64,000 bases of DNA, from assembly GCA_947652605.1 (NCBI GenBank), contig OX393577.1:32305466-32369465 (forward strand), written 5' to 3'. Shown in pieces: positions 33,059-46,499 of this stretch; position 1 is the stretch's first letter; every line of letters begins with the position of its first letter. The notes under the pieces were generated by a model. It was not told the DNA's origin. It ran no database searches and saw nothing but the letters and a program-made list of their open reading frames with translations. The DNA is from Elmis aenea (taxonomy: Eukaryota > Arthropoda > Insecta > Coleoptera > Elmidae). The position numbers and the translations under genes are program-made.

Positions 33059-36011
33059 TTATTGCCTAATGGTAATCAGTTAACCACCTACTGAAGCTTA
33101 AGTTAGATATATTACCGTTTTATGCAAAAATAAGTTTGATATCTGATTCTTTTGTTTGAAAACATGATGTTAATAAACTGTAAAAACACAGTGTTATTTA
33201 AGGATAAGTATTAGTTTTTCCAAATCGCTTCTATAAGCGCTGTTTCAAACCAGTGATCACAATAAATATAAATAAAAGGCGTTTACTGTTACCGTTGTGT
33301 ACCCTAAATTTCTCTACAAAAATACCAATAAATTTACCGAAGCAATTTGTTATTTGATAAGTTACACATTTAAAAATACATTTCAAGAAATATATAGAAC
33401 TGCAATTCAATAAAAACCAATAAAACCGAATTGTCCGTAAATAAAGTGGAATAAAATGTATGATATGCGACAGAAGCAGTCAATATCAGTTGCAGTAAAA
33501 AAAACGTATCCTTTTTATTTTGGTTGAATTGCCTCCTCGCCACGAATATCTTTGAGACTTGCGATTTTGTTTTACGGTGGTCATAGAAAAAAGGTTCATT
33601 TTTGATTTTTATGCAGTTCCCAACTGCATTAAATATTCATGGTACATATTGAAACTTTTAAATTACGATTTGGTTATCGAATAGTGCATAAATATAATAG
33701 AAAATTCAATATTCTCACCAAAGACAAAGCAAACACAGCGAATGTTACGTACTACATTAAGTAAAGCGGCCAAACATATTATAAGACATATATCCTAATC
33801 ATGGAAGCTCGTTATCCTTCCAACTTCTGTAAAAGGTAACTTTCTTGGTTAATGTTCCCCACGATGTATTTCCACACCTCTTGTATTATTAAAGCTCGGC
33901 GTTTCAAGTTTCGGCTCTGTTACACGATTATGAATATTAATTGTCTTCTTAATCCTAATATTACAAAGAACATTTGATGTTCACCAAGAATTGGAAAATA
34001 TTAGCTCGTCTTCATTATTAATACCTCATGATACATTATGCTGAAGCCTTATAATAAGCAGGATGTTTCAAAAAGTTTTCTCATAAAAATATACTCATAG
34101 GTTGTTGACACCAAAAGAATTCAAAAAGTTTTTATGGCAAAAGTCCGAAAATATTTCGTTATGGTAATCTGGTCCCTAAGGAGAACATAAAAAAGAAACT
34201 TTTGATATATGTATCTCTATAGATTTTAAATGAAAGCTTAATATCACGTGTGATTGTAATATACTGTCGTATATCGGGTGAAGTCTAAATGTTTGCATTT
34301 AATAATACGTATGACTAGTTTTTCACCTACGACTTCATTTGGGTTAATTTAGGTATTACATATTGTACCCATGCAGGTACTCCTAACTGCTATCATTTTA
34401 CTGCAAGCCACATCGAGCGTTACCCGCTTAATAGTATCATTAGTTGTAATCGGACATATCCGGCTGACTTCGGGCGTTACCCGTCTAATAGATTAATACA
34501 ATTAGACGTGTAGCATCCGAAGTCGTATTCGAGTGTATTTGGGAATTGGTAAATTAAACCAAATAAATTGTATTCTAGTGTTTGCTATAGAAACCCATTA
34601 TTTACACACCTACAAAATTTCATTACAGACAGACAGAGACGTATTGTAAACAGACAATAAATGGAAGAAATCCCTGCAAATTATTTGTAATTCTTGGTAG
34701 AAAACTTCTTGCTACGCCCAAAGCCGTAATGCAAGTTTTCAACAAATTAAAACGATTAAAGATATATTCATATTTAAAAAAATTGGCAATATTTAATTAT
34801 TATTAATTCTCAAATAGTTTTGTGCGTCGCCAAATTGTTAATTTATTATTATATTAGTTATTAAAAAAATCAGCTTATCAAGTGTAAGCATAAAATAATT
34901 TTAAAATTAGAAAATGCAACTTATAAAAGAGGGACCCAAAATGAAAACGTACATAATTATTGTTATTTTTTATAGGACATTTTTGGTATACAGTGTGATC
35001 CATTTTAAAGCAAATCACCCCTAGAAAAAATTTATTTATGGTCCGATTTACATAATCGTTTTTAAACGATAAAGCATCAAAAACTGTACTTTGGCAGCCT
35101 ATTTTAAAATTCAGTTTACTTACAAAGCCTACTATGATTTTTTTTCGATGTCAAAATTAACAAACTATGTTTAGCGATTGTTTTAATCAAAAATCTGACT
35201 ACACCACTGGATTCGGGAGGCCCCCAAATGGGTTTGTACCGGATTTCATGAAAAAATATTTATTACTATTACATTAATTAAGAGATTATTTATTAATTCA
35301 ATATTTGTGATTAAATTGGCAACGCAGTGTTCTATGTATGCTAAGTAAAAAATAAAAGTTAAGAGTTGGCATTTAAAAAAAAATATTGGACGTAAGATCT
35401 TTAAAATAAGCAACAATTTATTCGTTTTAGTATTAAAATCGCAACTTCGATTAAATTTTCGATGGGTGAATAAAAAATTAAACAAACTTATTTTTCGATA
35501 ATCTTTATTTTATACAAAAATAAAATTTCATCTAATTTATTTTAATTATTAGTGAAAATGTTAGGATTCACGTATTTCATTTTTGCCTCTGTAAACGTTA
35601 TATATTTATATTAATTTGTAAACTAATTTGTTTTTGTTACGGATATTTTGCTTTTAGTAAGTTAACCGTCATAATGTGTACCGTTTGAATTGAACACACA
35701 AAAACAAGCAGATTAAAACATAAAACTCAGTTTACGATAGCCTGTGCGTATATAAATGGAATTTAAAAGGATTATCAATGCTTGTAGATGATAGTCTGTA
35801 CCCTCGTTATGACAATGGCAATATTCAAATGCAGATTAAAGGATTTTGTATAAATGCATGATATTATCACACATTTTTAAATGATTTATTTAAATCTTAA
35901 TATTACTTTGTAAACGATAAAAAAGTAAAACAAAATCGGTTTTACGATTTCAACGACTTTTCATAGGTACTTTTAAAGTTTTCTAAATGTAAAATAATTT
36001 GATCGTTTATA
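33059..36011. other. intronic stretch with two weak repeat ends
   Basis: A GCAGGATGTTTCAAAAAGTT segment (34058) and GGTATACAGTGTGATCCATT (34986) look like decayed tips of TACAGGGTG elements without partners. A GC-richer stretch at 34390-34530 repeats CGTTACCCG(C/T)(T/C)TAATAG. Otherwise nothing is recognised. Confidence 0.45.
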
Positions 36012-36072
36012 TGTACAGAGTGGGCAAATTTCGATGTTTTCATAAAACATCGAAATTTGCCAACCCTGTACA
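36012..36072. mobile_element. minimal mariner-like MITE, near-perfect hairpin
   Basis: TGTACAGAGTGGGCAAATTT and ACATCGAAATTTGCCAACCC close on each other with a 3-base loop (CAT) after CGATGTTTT. TA and a CAG(A/G)GTGGG tip are at both ends. This is a whole element of about 60 bp reduced to its inverted repeats. Confidence 0.75.
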
Positions 36073-36113
36073 GCGTAATTCAAAAAGTCTGCAACAAATG
36101 GAAAAGTTTTTTA

Positions 36114-36515
36114 ATATTGATTTTTCAGGAAATTTTATTCTTGATAAAAGTTGGTGCATGGTCTAAAACTAATATTAAGATGAAAAAAGTTCAATAAAAA
36201 GTCATAGTACACTAGATTTTAGCGATTTTTGAAATATTCGCAAGATTAAAGAGCCCTTATTTTAAGAGATGTAAAAATAAATTTTATGAGAAAGAGTTAT
36301 TTAGAATCTGTAAATAAGGCTAGATTTAAATTATGACGGTCAAATTCCAATTTTCATGTTTTCAGAAATTTTAAGCACTTTGCTCTTGCGAATATTTCAA
36401 AAATCGCTAAATCTAGTGTGGCATGACTTTTTATTAATTTGTTAAATATTAAAATTACTTTTTTATTATGCACCAACTTTTATTAAGAATAAAATTTTCT
36501 GAGAAATCGATAATA
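36114..36515. repeat. inverted repeat, 0.4 kb
   Basis: Left arm marks are AAATTTTATTCTTGATAAAA, GTTGGTGCATG, and CACTAGATTTTAGCGATTTT followed by GAAATATTCGCAAG. The same marks return in inverse order at 36375-36510. The arms are imperfect and of unequal age-related decay. No target duplication is evident; it may be one element together with the hairpin at 36012. Confidence 0.7.
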
Positions 36516-38210
36516 AAATGCACTCCATGGCCATTCGTAAAAGTTTAGCTTGTGAATGTGAATGAAAAATATGAAAAAATTTGGTTGTTTTAGATAAAAC
36601 TTAAAACAATCGTATAATAATATCCTACTGCGAAATAATTCACGTGATGCAGTTTGCGAAAAATAAATTCATGTAATATTAAGTCAATAAAGTATTGTGA
36701 TGGCTTTATGCAAACCTAAGCAATATTGACTAACTATAAAGTAGTACGAAAAATAACTATTGAAAGGTACAATAAGAACAAACGTTACACAGTTAATAAA
36801 TTGATACTCCTACAATTTAACAGATACTTCTGTTCCTCTCATGGTAGTCCAATTAATCATTAACGAATCTGTCAAGATGACTTAAACTTTCATCTTACGG
36901 AACGAACTAGGATTATAGATTTAGATAACTACATGATTTATCATCGCACGTTAACAACAGACTCTACCATAAAGAGAAAGTATCAGGAAACTAGTGTTTT
37001 TCGGCAAAATAAAACAAGTAAAATATCGGAGTTTAGTCGCACGATTTAAAGTAAATAAAAAACCGATTTGATATTAAACACTCTTTAGTGTTAATAATAA
37101 GGAACAATGATAAAATATAAAACAAAAAGTATCTTCTATACTAGGTTCACTTATGTATGATCTAATTAAAAACTTAACACAGTCAATTTTCGTTGTATAT
37201 ACTTAAAACCATTTCCTTTTATTTTTAGAATTTTAAGTACCTACTTTTTCAATTTTTTGTACCGTTTTAATGTAAAAAGAATTTAAAAGGGCTTTCACAG
37301 GATCTAAGACCGTTTGTGGTTTTCTTGATTAACGATTATCTTTAAAAGGATCTTAATCCATTGTTTTTATTTCTCTCTGGAGGAGACAGTTACTTATTAG
37401 TTTTCTTTCCTTTTTGTAGTCAGCTTGACGTTCAAATTTAAATATATAAAACATGACAACGGTTGATGGCTAAGCTACAGCGTAGATAAATAAGTGAGGG
37501 AGACAATTCAACGGGATCCAAGCAGATACTGCCATTACACGCGTCCGCGGCTGATACACATGAACAATAAAACACCCTTCGCTGCACTCAACTTTTGAAA
37601 CGCTTTAAAACTTCTGCGAAATCTTTAACACAAAAGCAATACTGTAATGCATTTTTTTCACTACTAGTAATATAGCGTAGCATTATGACGTATATTAGAA
37701 TGCCGTGAAATTCAATTTCTCTACCTATGCATGGTTACAGGTAAACAATTTTTCATTATTAACCACTGGTGAATAATGAACAAATTTATATTTTTTGATA
37801 ATGCTGTTGTAGTTTTAAAGAAAAAAAAATTATAGGACGATTTAGTATGATAAAGAAATTCTCTTTATTGGTATTTTAGCATTTAAAACGTTGTTTAAAT
37901 AAATTAATTTAATTTTAAAAACTTTGGTGTATTTAAATAACACGACTTTCGCGCCGAAATAAATGACGGTTGTCAATATCCACACGGTCGATTGACACAA
38001 CGTAAAAAAGAAAAGTTTTAATAATGTCAGTATTTTAGATGAAACCATCGCTTAAAAACAATGTTTTTTAATAACAATAGTGATTTAGCAAGATGAGTAA
38101 CACGCAGATTCAATATTTCTATAGAATAGATAGGTACTTAACTTTTTATATTTTAGGTTAGAAAGTGCGTGCATAACATAAATGGGTTTGTCTTACTAGT
38201 AGTGAAAAAA
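36516..38210. other. intronic stretch, nothing firm
   Basis: Mostly AT-rich. 37360-37610 is less AT-rich and has no repeat that I recognise and no splice-bounded frame. Confidence 0.4.
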
Positions 38211-38346
38211 ATAGTATATACACCACGGTAGAGAAGTCTTATAGCCTTCGGGCCCTTAGATCCCTCGGCGCTTCGCGCCTCGTGATCTAATCTGAGCCCT
38301 CAGGCTATAATAGTTGACTTCTCTACCTTGGTATATAATATACTAT
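38211..38346. repeat. hairpin cassette, copy 2
   Basis: ATAGTATATACACCACGGTA at the left and TACCTTGGTATATAATATAC at the right, with AGAGAAGTC and GACTTCTCT as the stem base. The inner stem is TTATAGCCTTCGGGC with GCCCTCAGGCTATAA, then TTAGATC with GATCTAA, and a GGCGCTTCGCGCC tip. The flanks match copies at 32923 and 41826, while the stem is unrelated in sequence. Confidence 0.82.
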
Positions 38347-39406
38347 TGTGTGCCGAATTAGCAATTAGATTAAAATAAAAATGAAGTAGAGGTGCATAAA
38401 TTAACTGCCTGCGTATCCTACACTAAACATGAGCGACATAAATTTGATTTTAGCAGAAACCTAAAGTACTTGCATTGCGGTTTACGTTTAATCGTGTTTG
38501 TGAAAACTTTAAATATTTTGAGCATTTGACTTTCTAATAATTCGAGATGAACCAATAACTGTAATAATGTGGGTAAATTTAAAAGAGAATTATTTAAAAA
38601 GTTATGTGCATTAAAGCGAATATTTTGTGCTTTAAAACGAATAGCTGGTGAATTGAAATACTAAGTATTAAGTAGTATTTTATTTGATAGTACGCTAAAA
38701 CGATTTTTTTGTGCATTAAAGTGTCAGGATAGACTTGCAAGAGTCGAAATAAACAATCGAAGTTGATTATTGTGTTTTCAATGGTAACGTATTTTTATTT
38801 TAGATTTCTTACTTATTTTGCTTGTTTTTTTAAAACAAACAAATAAATTATCATATCATTGTAAAGAAAAACAAATACTTTCATAATATTATTCATCATC
38901 TAATAAGAATCGTACGGTAACTTTTAAATAAAATCATTTTGTAACAAACAAAATGTAGCAAAAATTTTTCTTTTGTCATTTTTTTGTATTAGCAACGATA
39001 GTCGCGTAATTGAGTTTAAAAATTTTGGTCGATTTCGGTTTTTTGTTATATCACGCAAGCCATATAATTTTGAAACAAAACGAGATCTTATTTAAAATAC
39101 ACCCGTAAACAGCACAATTTTGTCCCATTTAACCAGCCTTGTATTTTCATTATTTACACACATCAAAAAGTGAAGCACCCTGCATAATATACAAGGAACA
39201 TTATAATTTATAAATGCGCAAGCATTAATTTTAATGTATTTTTTTTACATACTGCCAAAAATGTTTAGATATTTTTAAGAAAATTATTTTTTTTGCACAT
39301 TAATTTTGTACTCTCAGCACACGTAGTATTATTAATGCTATAGATATCTTTTTATTGCACACATATTTTATAAAATGCTTACAATAAATGCGAATTTTAT
39401 TTAAGA
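38347..39406. other. intronic stretch, nothing recognised
   Basis: AT-rich. A CACCCTGCATAATATAC scrap at 39176 may be a decayed TACAGGGTG-type tip. Confidence 0.4.
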
Positions 39407-40131
39407 TACGTGTGTACAAAAAGTAACGTAACGGATCAATATCTCGTCTTGTGACAACTTTACAAAAAAAAAAGTTTTTTTATAAAAGTTGTTTGTAGTA
39501 ATTTAATACATAACCTTAAATTATTTTCAACTATACACAGTGTTTTGTTTCTGCGCACCGATACGTCACTATATATTTTTTTAATGGAACACCCAGTATA
39601 TTTTATAATTTTTAGATGTAAAACTGAATTGTCTTTCTAAAACATATAGATTTTATGTATCTAAATTCAGTAGTTTTTGAGTTATTTAAGTTCTTATAAA
39701 AATTTTGACAGAAACAGGAGTATAAAAAAATAATGATATTTCACAACTTGGCAATGTCAGAACGAATTTCTTTGAAATTTTGTAGGACAATAGTGTCACA
39801 TTGGTTGTTGACTAGTTAAAATTTGAAAATAATACCCAGGGTGTTCCTTATGCCCGATCCATTTAGTTAAACTTCAAACACGAATAAGTCAGTTTTTTAA
39901 ACTGGAACACCTATATATTTTTACATTTTCTTATTGATCATGAAATTTTCTTTAAAATGTATTAAAGGTCAATGATGTTTAAAATCAGTATTTCTTGAGT
40001 TATTGCAGTTTTCTTGATAATTTACGGATACAAACACAATATTTAATAGCATAAAACTAGTAGGCTTGGAAAATATCTGTTGTCACAAGACGAGATATTG
40101 ATCCGTTACGTTACTTTTTATACACACTGTA
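39407..40131. mobile_element. TIR element, 725 bp, AAAAAGTAACGTAACGG ends
   Basis: The left end has AAAAAGTAACGTAACGGATC followed by AATATCTCGTCTTGTGACA, and the right end carries the exact inverse. TA is at both tips. Inside are AACACCCAGTATAT and AACACCTATATATTTTTAC, the module shared with other elements of this window. Noncoding. Confidence 0.85.
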
Positions 40132-41541
40132 TGTGTATTGCACATTTAAATTGTCCTAAATTAATAACAGAATCTTAGAAATTAGTAATATCTTTCGGAA
40201 TATAATAATTTTTATTAAATTTTAAAAACAAATTCTATTTTTTCGTTATTTTTTTTTTTTTTAGAAGATAACTATATATTAAGCTCATTATTTCCTCTGT
40301 TGGAGCTATTAAGTTAACTTTGTAAGAATGAAATTACTTTCTCAATAGAAACGGATGCGAAAATTATTGCTAAAGAAACTGAAAAAGCAATAAAAGCGAA
40401 CAGAATGGTGAGATACATCACATCTGATCAAATACAAGTTGTTTATTTACGTCTAAAATAGCAAAATCGAGTTGCGTCGGGGTTGCAGGTGATGCGGAAA
40501 GAAAAGATTTTCTGGAGAAAAAGGGAATATTGATAGGCGTTTTTTCCCAAATAACAAGTAGGTATCGATGTATAATTTGTTCCGGTGAAATTAGTTTGAT
40601 TAACCCGACAATCAAAACATTCAAGTTAATAATGGGTAAATGTGAGGTATTACAAATATTTATATTACTAATCGCGTTACTCATAATTTTAAGAAATATT
40701 TTTTACATTACTTTAAAAAAATATTATTTGCAAGTGTTAAATGAAAAATTTACTGGCTCTGCATTAAGCCGTATGTAATACTGTTTTGTGCAATTACTTT
40801 AAAATGCTTCTGGCAAATATATTTACTTTGTTTAATAACCATTTTTCTCCGCGCAATATAATGAAAATAGCGGTTAGCAGCACTTCGTCTGTTATATACC
40901 ATTATCACCCTACCAAAAAGATGTGCTCATTAAAAACACTCATTCGGTAATTTAATGCGCTAGTAAGCCACCTCCCCTATGTTTTATGAGTTTGTGAACA
41001 AGTGACGATATGATATTTAGGGTAATTACCATTTTTAGAGCACTTACATTCATGCACCACTTGACCGTTAAGCTACTATTTAACACCAAAAAGTTTCAGG
41101 CCGTTTTCACTAACGATGTACCTGTTAATTATTAAATTGTGATCTGTAAGATGTTTAATGACCTGACATAATTTACAACGAACGTTATGCAATTATATTG
41201 TGCACTACTAAACTGTATTTTATGACCAGTTTAGACGTTTACGTAACAGCTTAAAAAGTAAATATTCAAAATTAACTTTAATTGCAACTTTTATGGCAAT
41301 TTTAATACTAAAACCTAACTATGTAGTTATATCAGCATTTATAACAGTTGTTAAAATTAAATTTTTATACATTTCTTTATTGTTGCTATCATAACTAATA
41401 ACTCTACCAATTGTAAAACGTGATTTTAAACCAGAACAATTTTACGATAAATGAGCGACCGATATTCTTTGGGTTGAATATATTTTGCAGAAATTGCTTT
41501 TAATTATCAAGATTTGACAGTTTCTTTTCATAAATAAATAA
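40132..41541. other. intronic stretch, nothing recognised
   Basis: AT-rich, with overlapping frames on both strands at 40418-40778 that show no known domain. Confidence 0.4.
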
Positions 41542-41820
41542 TTTTGTGCGATCGTACTAGAAACAGCTGTTTGACGGACGCGTTAGCAACCATAAAGTAC
41601 TGCATTACAGGCCCCATAGCAACGGCCGTAAAAGTTACTTTTCAGGCCGTTACCCTTAGCAACGGCCGAAAAAGTAACTTTTACGGCCGTTGCTAAGGAG
41701 AGGGCCGGTAATGCAGTACATACGCCGTCATCTGTCAGTGACAGAATGTCACGTAGTTTCTAACCTATAATTTTGAAAATTACTAAAAATTTAAATTGTT
41801 TTTAATTCGATCGCACAAAA
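41542..41820. mobile_element. foldback element with TTTTGTGCGATCG ends
   Basis: TTTTGTGCGATCG (41542-41554) and the inverse CGATCGCACAAAA (41808-41820) enclose a second strong hairpin at about 41597-41721: GTACTGCATTACAGGCCCC with GGGCCGGTAATGCAGTAC, and GCAACGGCCGTAAAAGTTAC with its inverse. The unit TTAGCAACGGCCG(A/T)AAAAG is repeated. Much more GC-rich than its surroundings. Confidence 0.78.
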
Positions 41821-41825
41821 AATGT

Positions 41826-41879
41826 AATATGCACCTCGGCCAAAACATACTTTTTGGCCTTGATACATAAATAACTATT
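41826..41879. repeat. hairpin cassette, copy 3 (short stem)
   Basis: AATATGCACCTCGGCCAAAA and TTTTTGGCCTTGATACATAA then ATAACTATT. The stem is reduced to GGCCAAAA/TTTTTGGCC. The flanks are as in copy 1 (32923-33058). It lies 5 bases from the foldback at 41542-41820 and could be part of the same composite. Confidence 0.75.
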
Positions 41880-43350
41880 ATTATTGAAATGTTCAAGGTA
41901 ATAAATATTTTGTTATGTAAATTATATAACGAAAAGTAATTAAAATTCAATAGGTCTAAACCCAATTTATATGTATATAAAGTTCGATTGATACATTTAC
42001 GTTGACAAGCTTAATATAAAAATTTATTGTGTTATAATGAATGTTTAGCAAGATATTCAAGTAACTTTTAACATTTGTGCCAGTATTACACAGTAAAAGT
42101 TTGATAATTTTTTACGTCGTCCTGTAAGAATCGTATCATGTTGTCGGTCTTCGGGTTGCACTTACTTTTACGACAATTTAAGTTCGTTCCTAAGACACAA
42201 AATCTGATGAAGACAATTTTCCCAGAAAAATCATGATAACGAAACAATCCAATTTGGGAGGAACGTAACGGGAGCTTAGATTAATCCAAGCCTAACCGAA
42301 TCTGCTACATCCGCCTGACTCCTAGCCATTAAACAATGATTTGACAACGTTTGACTGATGAATTTAATTTCATTTGACAAGTAAACAAAATAGGGTTCTC
42401 ACCAAGAGCGAAGAGAATTTTAAGTACTTTTTTACTTTCTTATCTTTTCATTTTTCTTTAAGGTTTTTAATATACATCGTTCTTTTCAGAAAACCCTTTT
42501 TCAGGTGTGCGAGTGTTATAGTTTTTTTTTTTTTTTAAATTTTTAAAATAAGTTTTACGACGCCTGGTATCAGTTATTTTTGTTTTATTTCAATGTCATA
42601 TCACTTACTTTTTAAATGAATAATATGCGATAATATGGAACAAACACTGATTCCTATAATTTACTCAAACTTGTAACACTTATAAATGACCAATTTATTA
42701 TTTCACGTTACATAAGTCAAATTATCGTTAAAATAATAGGTTGTTCGACGTCAGTGTTTGGGTTTAGTCGATGAACAAACAATTTGTTAATACATTTTTA
42801 CAACATAATTAGGACACACTCACTACTCGTACGATATGTGCTTATGGGAAAGAATGACAAGGATACACACAATGACTAAGGAGAACCGTATGGACTCAAA
42901 ATTTTAGGACAGTCGGGCTTAGGTTAGTTAAAAATTAACCACCGAGAAATGTACAACCAGTTGAAAAAAAAGTAGTTTATTGTTAAAGTTTTCGTGTTTT
43001 CTTAATGTCTTATTGGGTAATAATTGCTTTAAACCAGTGTAGGTATTACGTAACAACTTTTGAGAGTCCAACCACATTAATAAAAAGACCATCACGAATT
43101 TCAATATTTATTTCAACTCACTTAAGCTGCGATTATCAAATGACCGAGCTTAGAAATATTAATGACATAATGAAACAGCAACATATTTTTTATAACGACA
43201 GTACTTTATACGGTTAGTTGCATGCTTAACATAACATAAAATTTTTACAAACATTTGTTCATTTTAAGTTTTATATGCGTTTTTAAATTTTTGCTTTATT
43301 TTATATAATGTTTTGCTGATTGAATCAAATTTCTTTTTCTTATTTCAAAC
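41880..43350. other. intronic stretch, nothing recognised
   Basis: AT-rich with a poly-T tract near 42525. No feature. Confidence 0.4.
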
Positions 43351-43386
43351 AAGAAACCATAGTGACTCGAGTCACTATGGTTTCTT
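43351..43386. repeat. 36-bp perfect palindrome
   Basis: AAGAAACCATAGTGACTC is followed at once by its exact inverse, with no spacer. The centre is GTGACTCGAGTCAC. No direct repeats flank it and no larger inverted repeat contains it. Confidence 0.9.
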
Positions 43387-46300
43387 CGTCAAATACGCTA
43401 ATAGTCGATATAGCTTAAGTATTTTTGGTTGTAAAACATCAAGAATATATTTCTTGAGCCTTAAATTAGCAGAGTTAAGCTATGAACTTTTTTTCACTTA
43501 AAGCAACCTGAAGAGTTTGCAAGAAATCTTTACTTTTAGTGTTTCTGATGCTTACTTTGTTCAGACACGTTGCAGTTGTAACACCAAATTTACTAAAGTA
43601 GCTGCACTTATGGCTTTCTTGTGGTGTCTATCTTCTTTTCATTGCATTCCACTTCTTTTAAAAACTGGCTATTTACTGTTCATGCGCCTTTTCGAAGTTC
43701 GTCGATCGTCTTTATAACAAAAACCAATATAAGATTTGATATTTTTGGTTGAAAATTTAATATATCTTATTGTGAAAGAAAATACTTTGCACAAACGTTA
43801 AATGATTGCCAATATATTTGTAATATGATACTAAAATTCACGATACTCTTAAATTAAATCAAAAGATCAAGAATAATCAAAATTGTATTTTAATCGTGTA
43901 AAGAAAACAAAGTTAATTTAAAATCATTTTGGTCATAATTAATTGGTTCTTAACCGAGTCTTTTTGCCCCAATATTGTCTGATTTTCGTTTTCGATTTAT
44001 TTTTATACTTTTTAAAGCGTAGAACAGTAGCAAATTTGCTGATACATTCGTATTATAAAGGACAAACTTCCTTTAATTTACTATTTTGTTTTACGACCGA
44101 GATTACATTTTATTTTTTCAGTGATGTTTTACACATTTTTAAAGTTTAACCAACACCAGAATATTATAGTTATTGTACATATAATAATAATAGAAGGTAC
44201 TATTAGCATATTAGTAGCAGTTACATTTTTCGGAAATTAGAGTTACTGTTTTCAAAGTTTATCAGATATTGAGGTTGGGTTTTGTCAGGTAAACACTCTC
44301 TATGTGTATTTGTAACGACAAAGTAACATACAAATATCATATTCTTTGATGTTACTTTCTTCTTGCAATTCAACTTTCTTGTATTTAAAATAGCAATTTT
44401 CAACATCGTAAGCAGGATTTTCTTGGCTTTGTAAACTTGTTGTTCCTTACATCAATTCTACATTCTAACGCAATAGTTGTATTTTATGAGAGAAATCCTG
44501 CTCAAACATTTATAAAGCTTATTTCGTAAAAATAATACAAATGTATCTCGTCTAATAATGTTTATTGTCATAATTATTATCCCTAAGAAGATCCAGGACA
44601 TTCTTATAGTAAAATCAACAAAATATTACAAAAGCTTTTCTGCTAGATACATTTTGATATAAATATTTGTTGTAACCATTTAAGCCTTTTTATACTTCTA
44701 TGTGTACGAACTTGCTGCGAACATAATGTTCAAATTGTGGTATACATTAGTTGTAATATCCAGCGAGTAAAGTGGTCAGTAAATTTCTAATAATTCCGTT
44801 TAATACATTATGTAGTGACATCACCGATATAAATGCAGATCTATTTTCGGCAAGTATGTAATTGCATTGCGTAAATTCTAGAGAGCATTGCTGCAGCTGC
44901 TACTCCCCTAAGAATTTGGTATCATCAGCGACCCCAATGTTCGTGACGCCCTCGCTGTCTCCTCGAGCGAGGAGAATATATTTTATCGCCCTTTTTTCAT
45001 TTTAGCCAAGTCAAGGAAACTGCTTTTGACATTATATTCACATACAGCTCCATGCAGAGTATTTCTTTTCCTGTGTGCCTATTGCTTTTGTTACACAGTA
45101 TTTGTAACTTTGTGGAGCGTCCAGAGAAGAAAGAATCGCTCCCAACAATGTCATGCGGTTCATTTTAAAGTTGAACAAGGCAATGGCTATAATGCGGCAA
45201 CGTTCTACAAATTTTAAATTAATTTGTAATATTTTAATTGAAACATTTTATAGTTCAGTATCTATAAAATTAAAACAATTTAATACACTAACAAAACGAG
45301 ACTTTGTAAGAGTGGTTCGACACAATCAGGTTTTTTTAATTTAAAAATGTTACAATTATTGGTTTACCCTAAATATATTGCATTAGTACAATACCGGCAA
45401 ACAGTTCTAAAATATCAGTTTGTGTTCTAGAATTGAAATATGAGATAGCATATACTTACGGTGACAGTCCTTTATTTCAAAGTGATGTCTTTTAAATTTA
45501 TTTATTTTTTGAAAACTTAATTTTGTCCTTTATTTAGAAAAAAATGTGGGGCAATAAATTAATTGGCGTTTATTGTGCCGGTCACATATGGAACAAGTAT
45601 ATTAGTATTGGTATAATATGCCTTCCTGTTCAGTTGATGTTAAAGTTATAAAAGTAAAACTTTATTCATACTTTTATAACTATTATACGAGCTGAAAATT
45701 TTAAGGAAATTTGTGATGATGCATGTGCCGTATCAAAGACTACTATGGTACAGTAATGCTAGGTGATTGACTCTATTATCGACTTTATAAAAGATTTTAA
45801 AACTGTTTGCACCTCTCAAAATATACCTACTTTTTAGAGCAGGAGAAATGTCCTACAATTTTCTAAACCGTTTTAAATGATCCTTTGATGAAGCATGGTT
45901 ATTTTTTGTCCATTGTCAAGCTTCAACTTTTAATACATTTAGAAAATTGTATCTCAAAATGTTTCAAGGTGCGAAACTTTCGTTGCTGTAAAAGAACTTA
46001 AACTTTAACTGTCTAAACGTAAAATACAAAGGTTTTTATCCATGAATGTAAAAAAACTATGACACGATTGGAAAAAGATCACTATCAGAATACAACATAA
46101 TTTAAAGAATTTGTGCAATCATTTTATTAAACTTGTATTAATAACCTATTTAAATCAGTGTTTTACAAGAAATTGTTAAAATTGACCTGATCCTTTTTAA
46201 TGAAATCCCGTTTGTTTAACAGCTAAATTAGTGCTAGCTAGTATTATTTATGTTGGTAAAGTATGACGGATTAAATAATTAATTTAAATAATTAACTCGT

Positions 46301-46491
46301 TTGTTGAATGATATGCTTAGTTTTAAGGATCATAAAGTTGTAGTCAGGAATGAATATTTACTATGGTTGTGAGTATTGTTAAAATTATTGCATTCATGAA
46401 TTATTAATTACCGTATCGTCAAACTTTGTATAATATTTGTCGGGGATGCATTACGAAATACACAGTACTTAGCATTATATGCAACTGAGAT
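43387..46491. other. intronic stretch, nothing firm
   Basis: 44880-44990 is less AT-rich; read on the minus strand it gives ADDTKFLG-like residues near 44930, which hints at a LINE scrap but is too short to call. Other short frames (43517-43717, 43943-44149, 45026-45344) have no recognisable domain. Confidence 0.35.
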
Positions 46492-46499
46492 ATAGGTAC

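Noticed and set aside
44880..45000. ADDTKFLG-like residues on the minus strand as LINE evidence
   Set aside because: Eight residues with no further RT motif on either side; too little to call.
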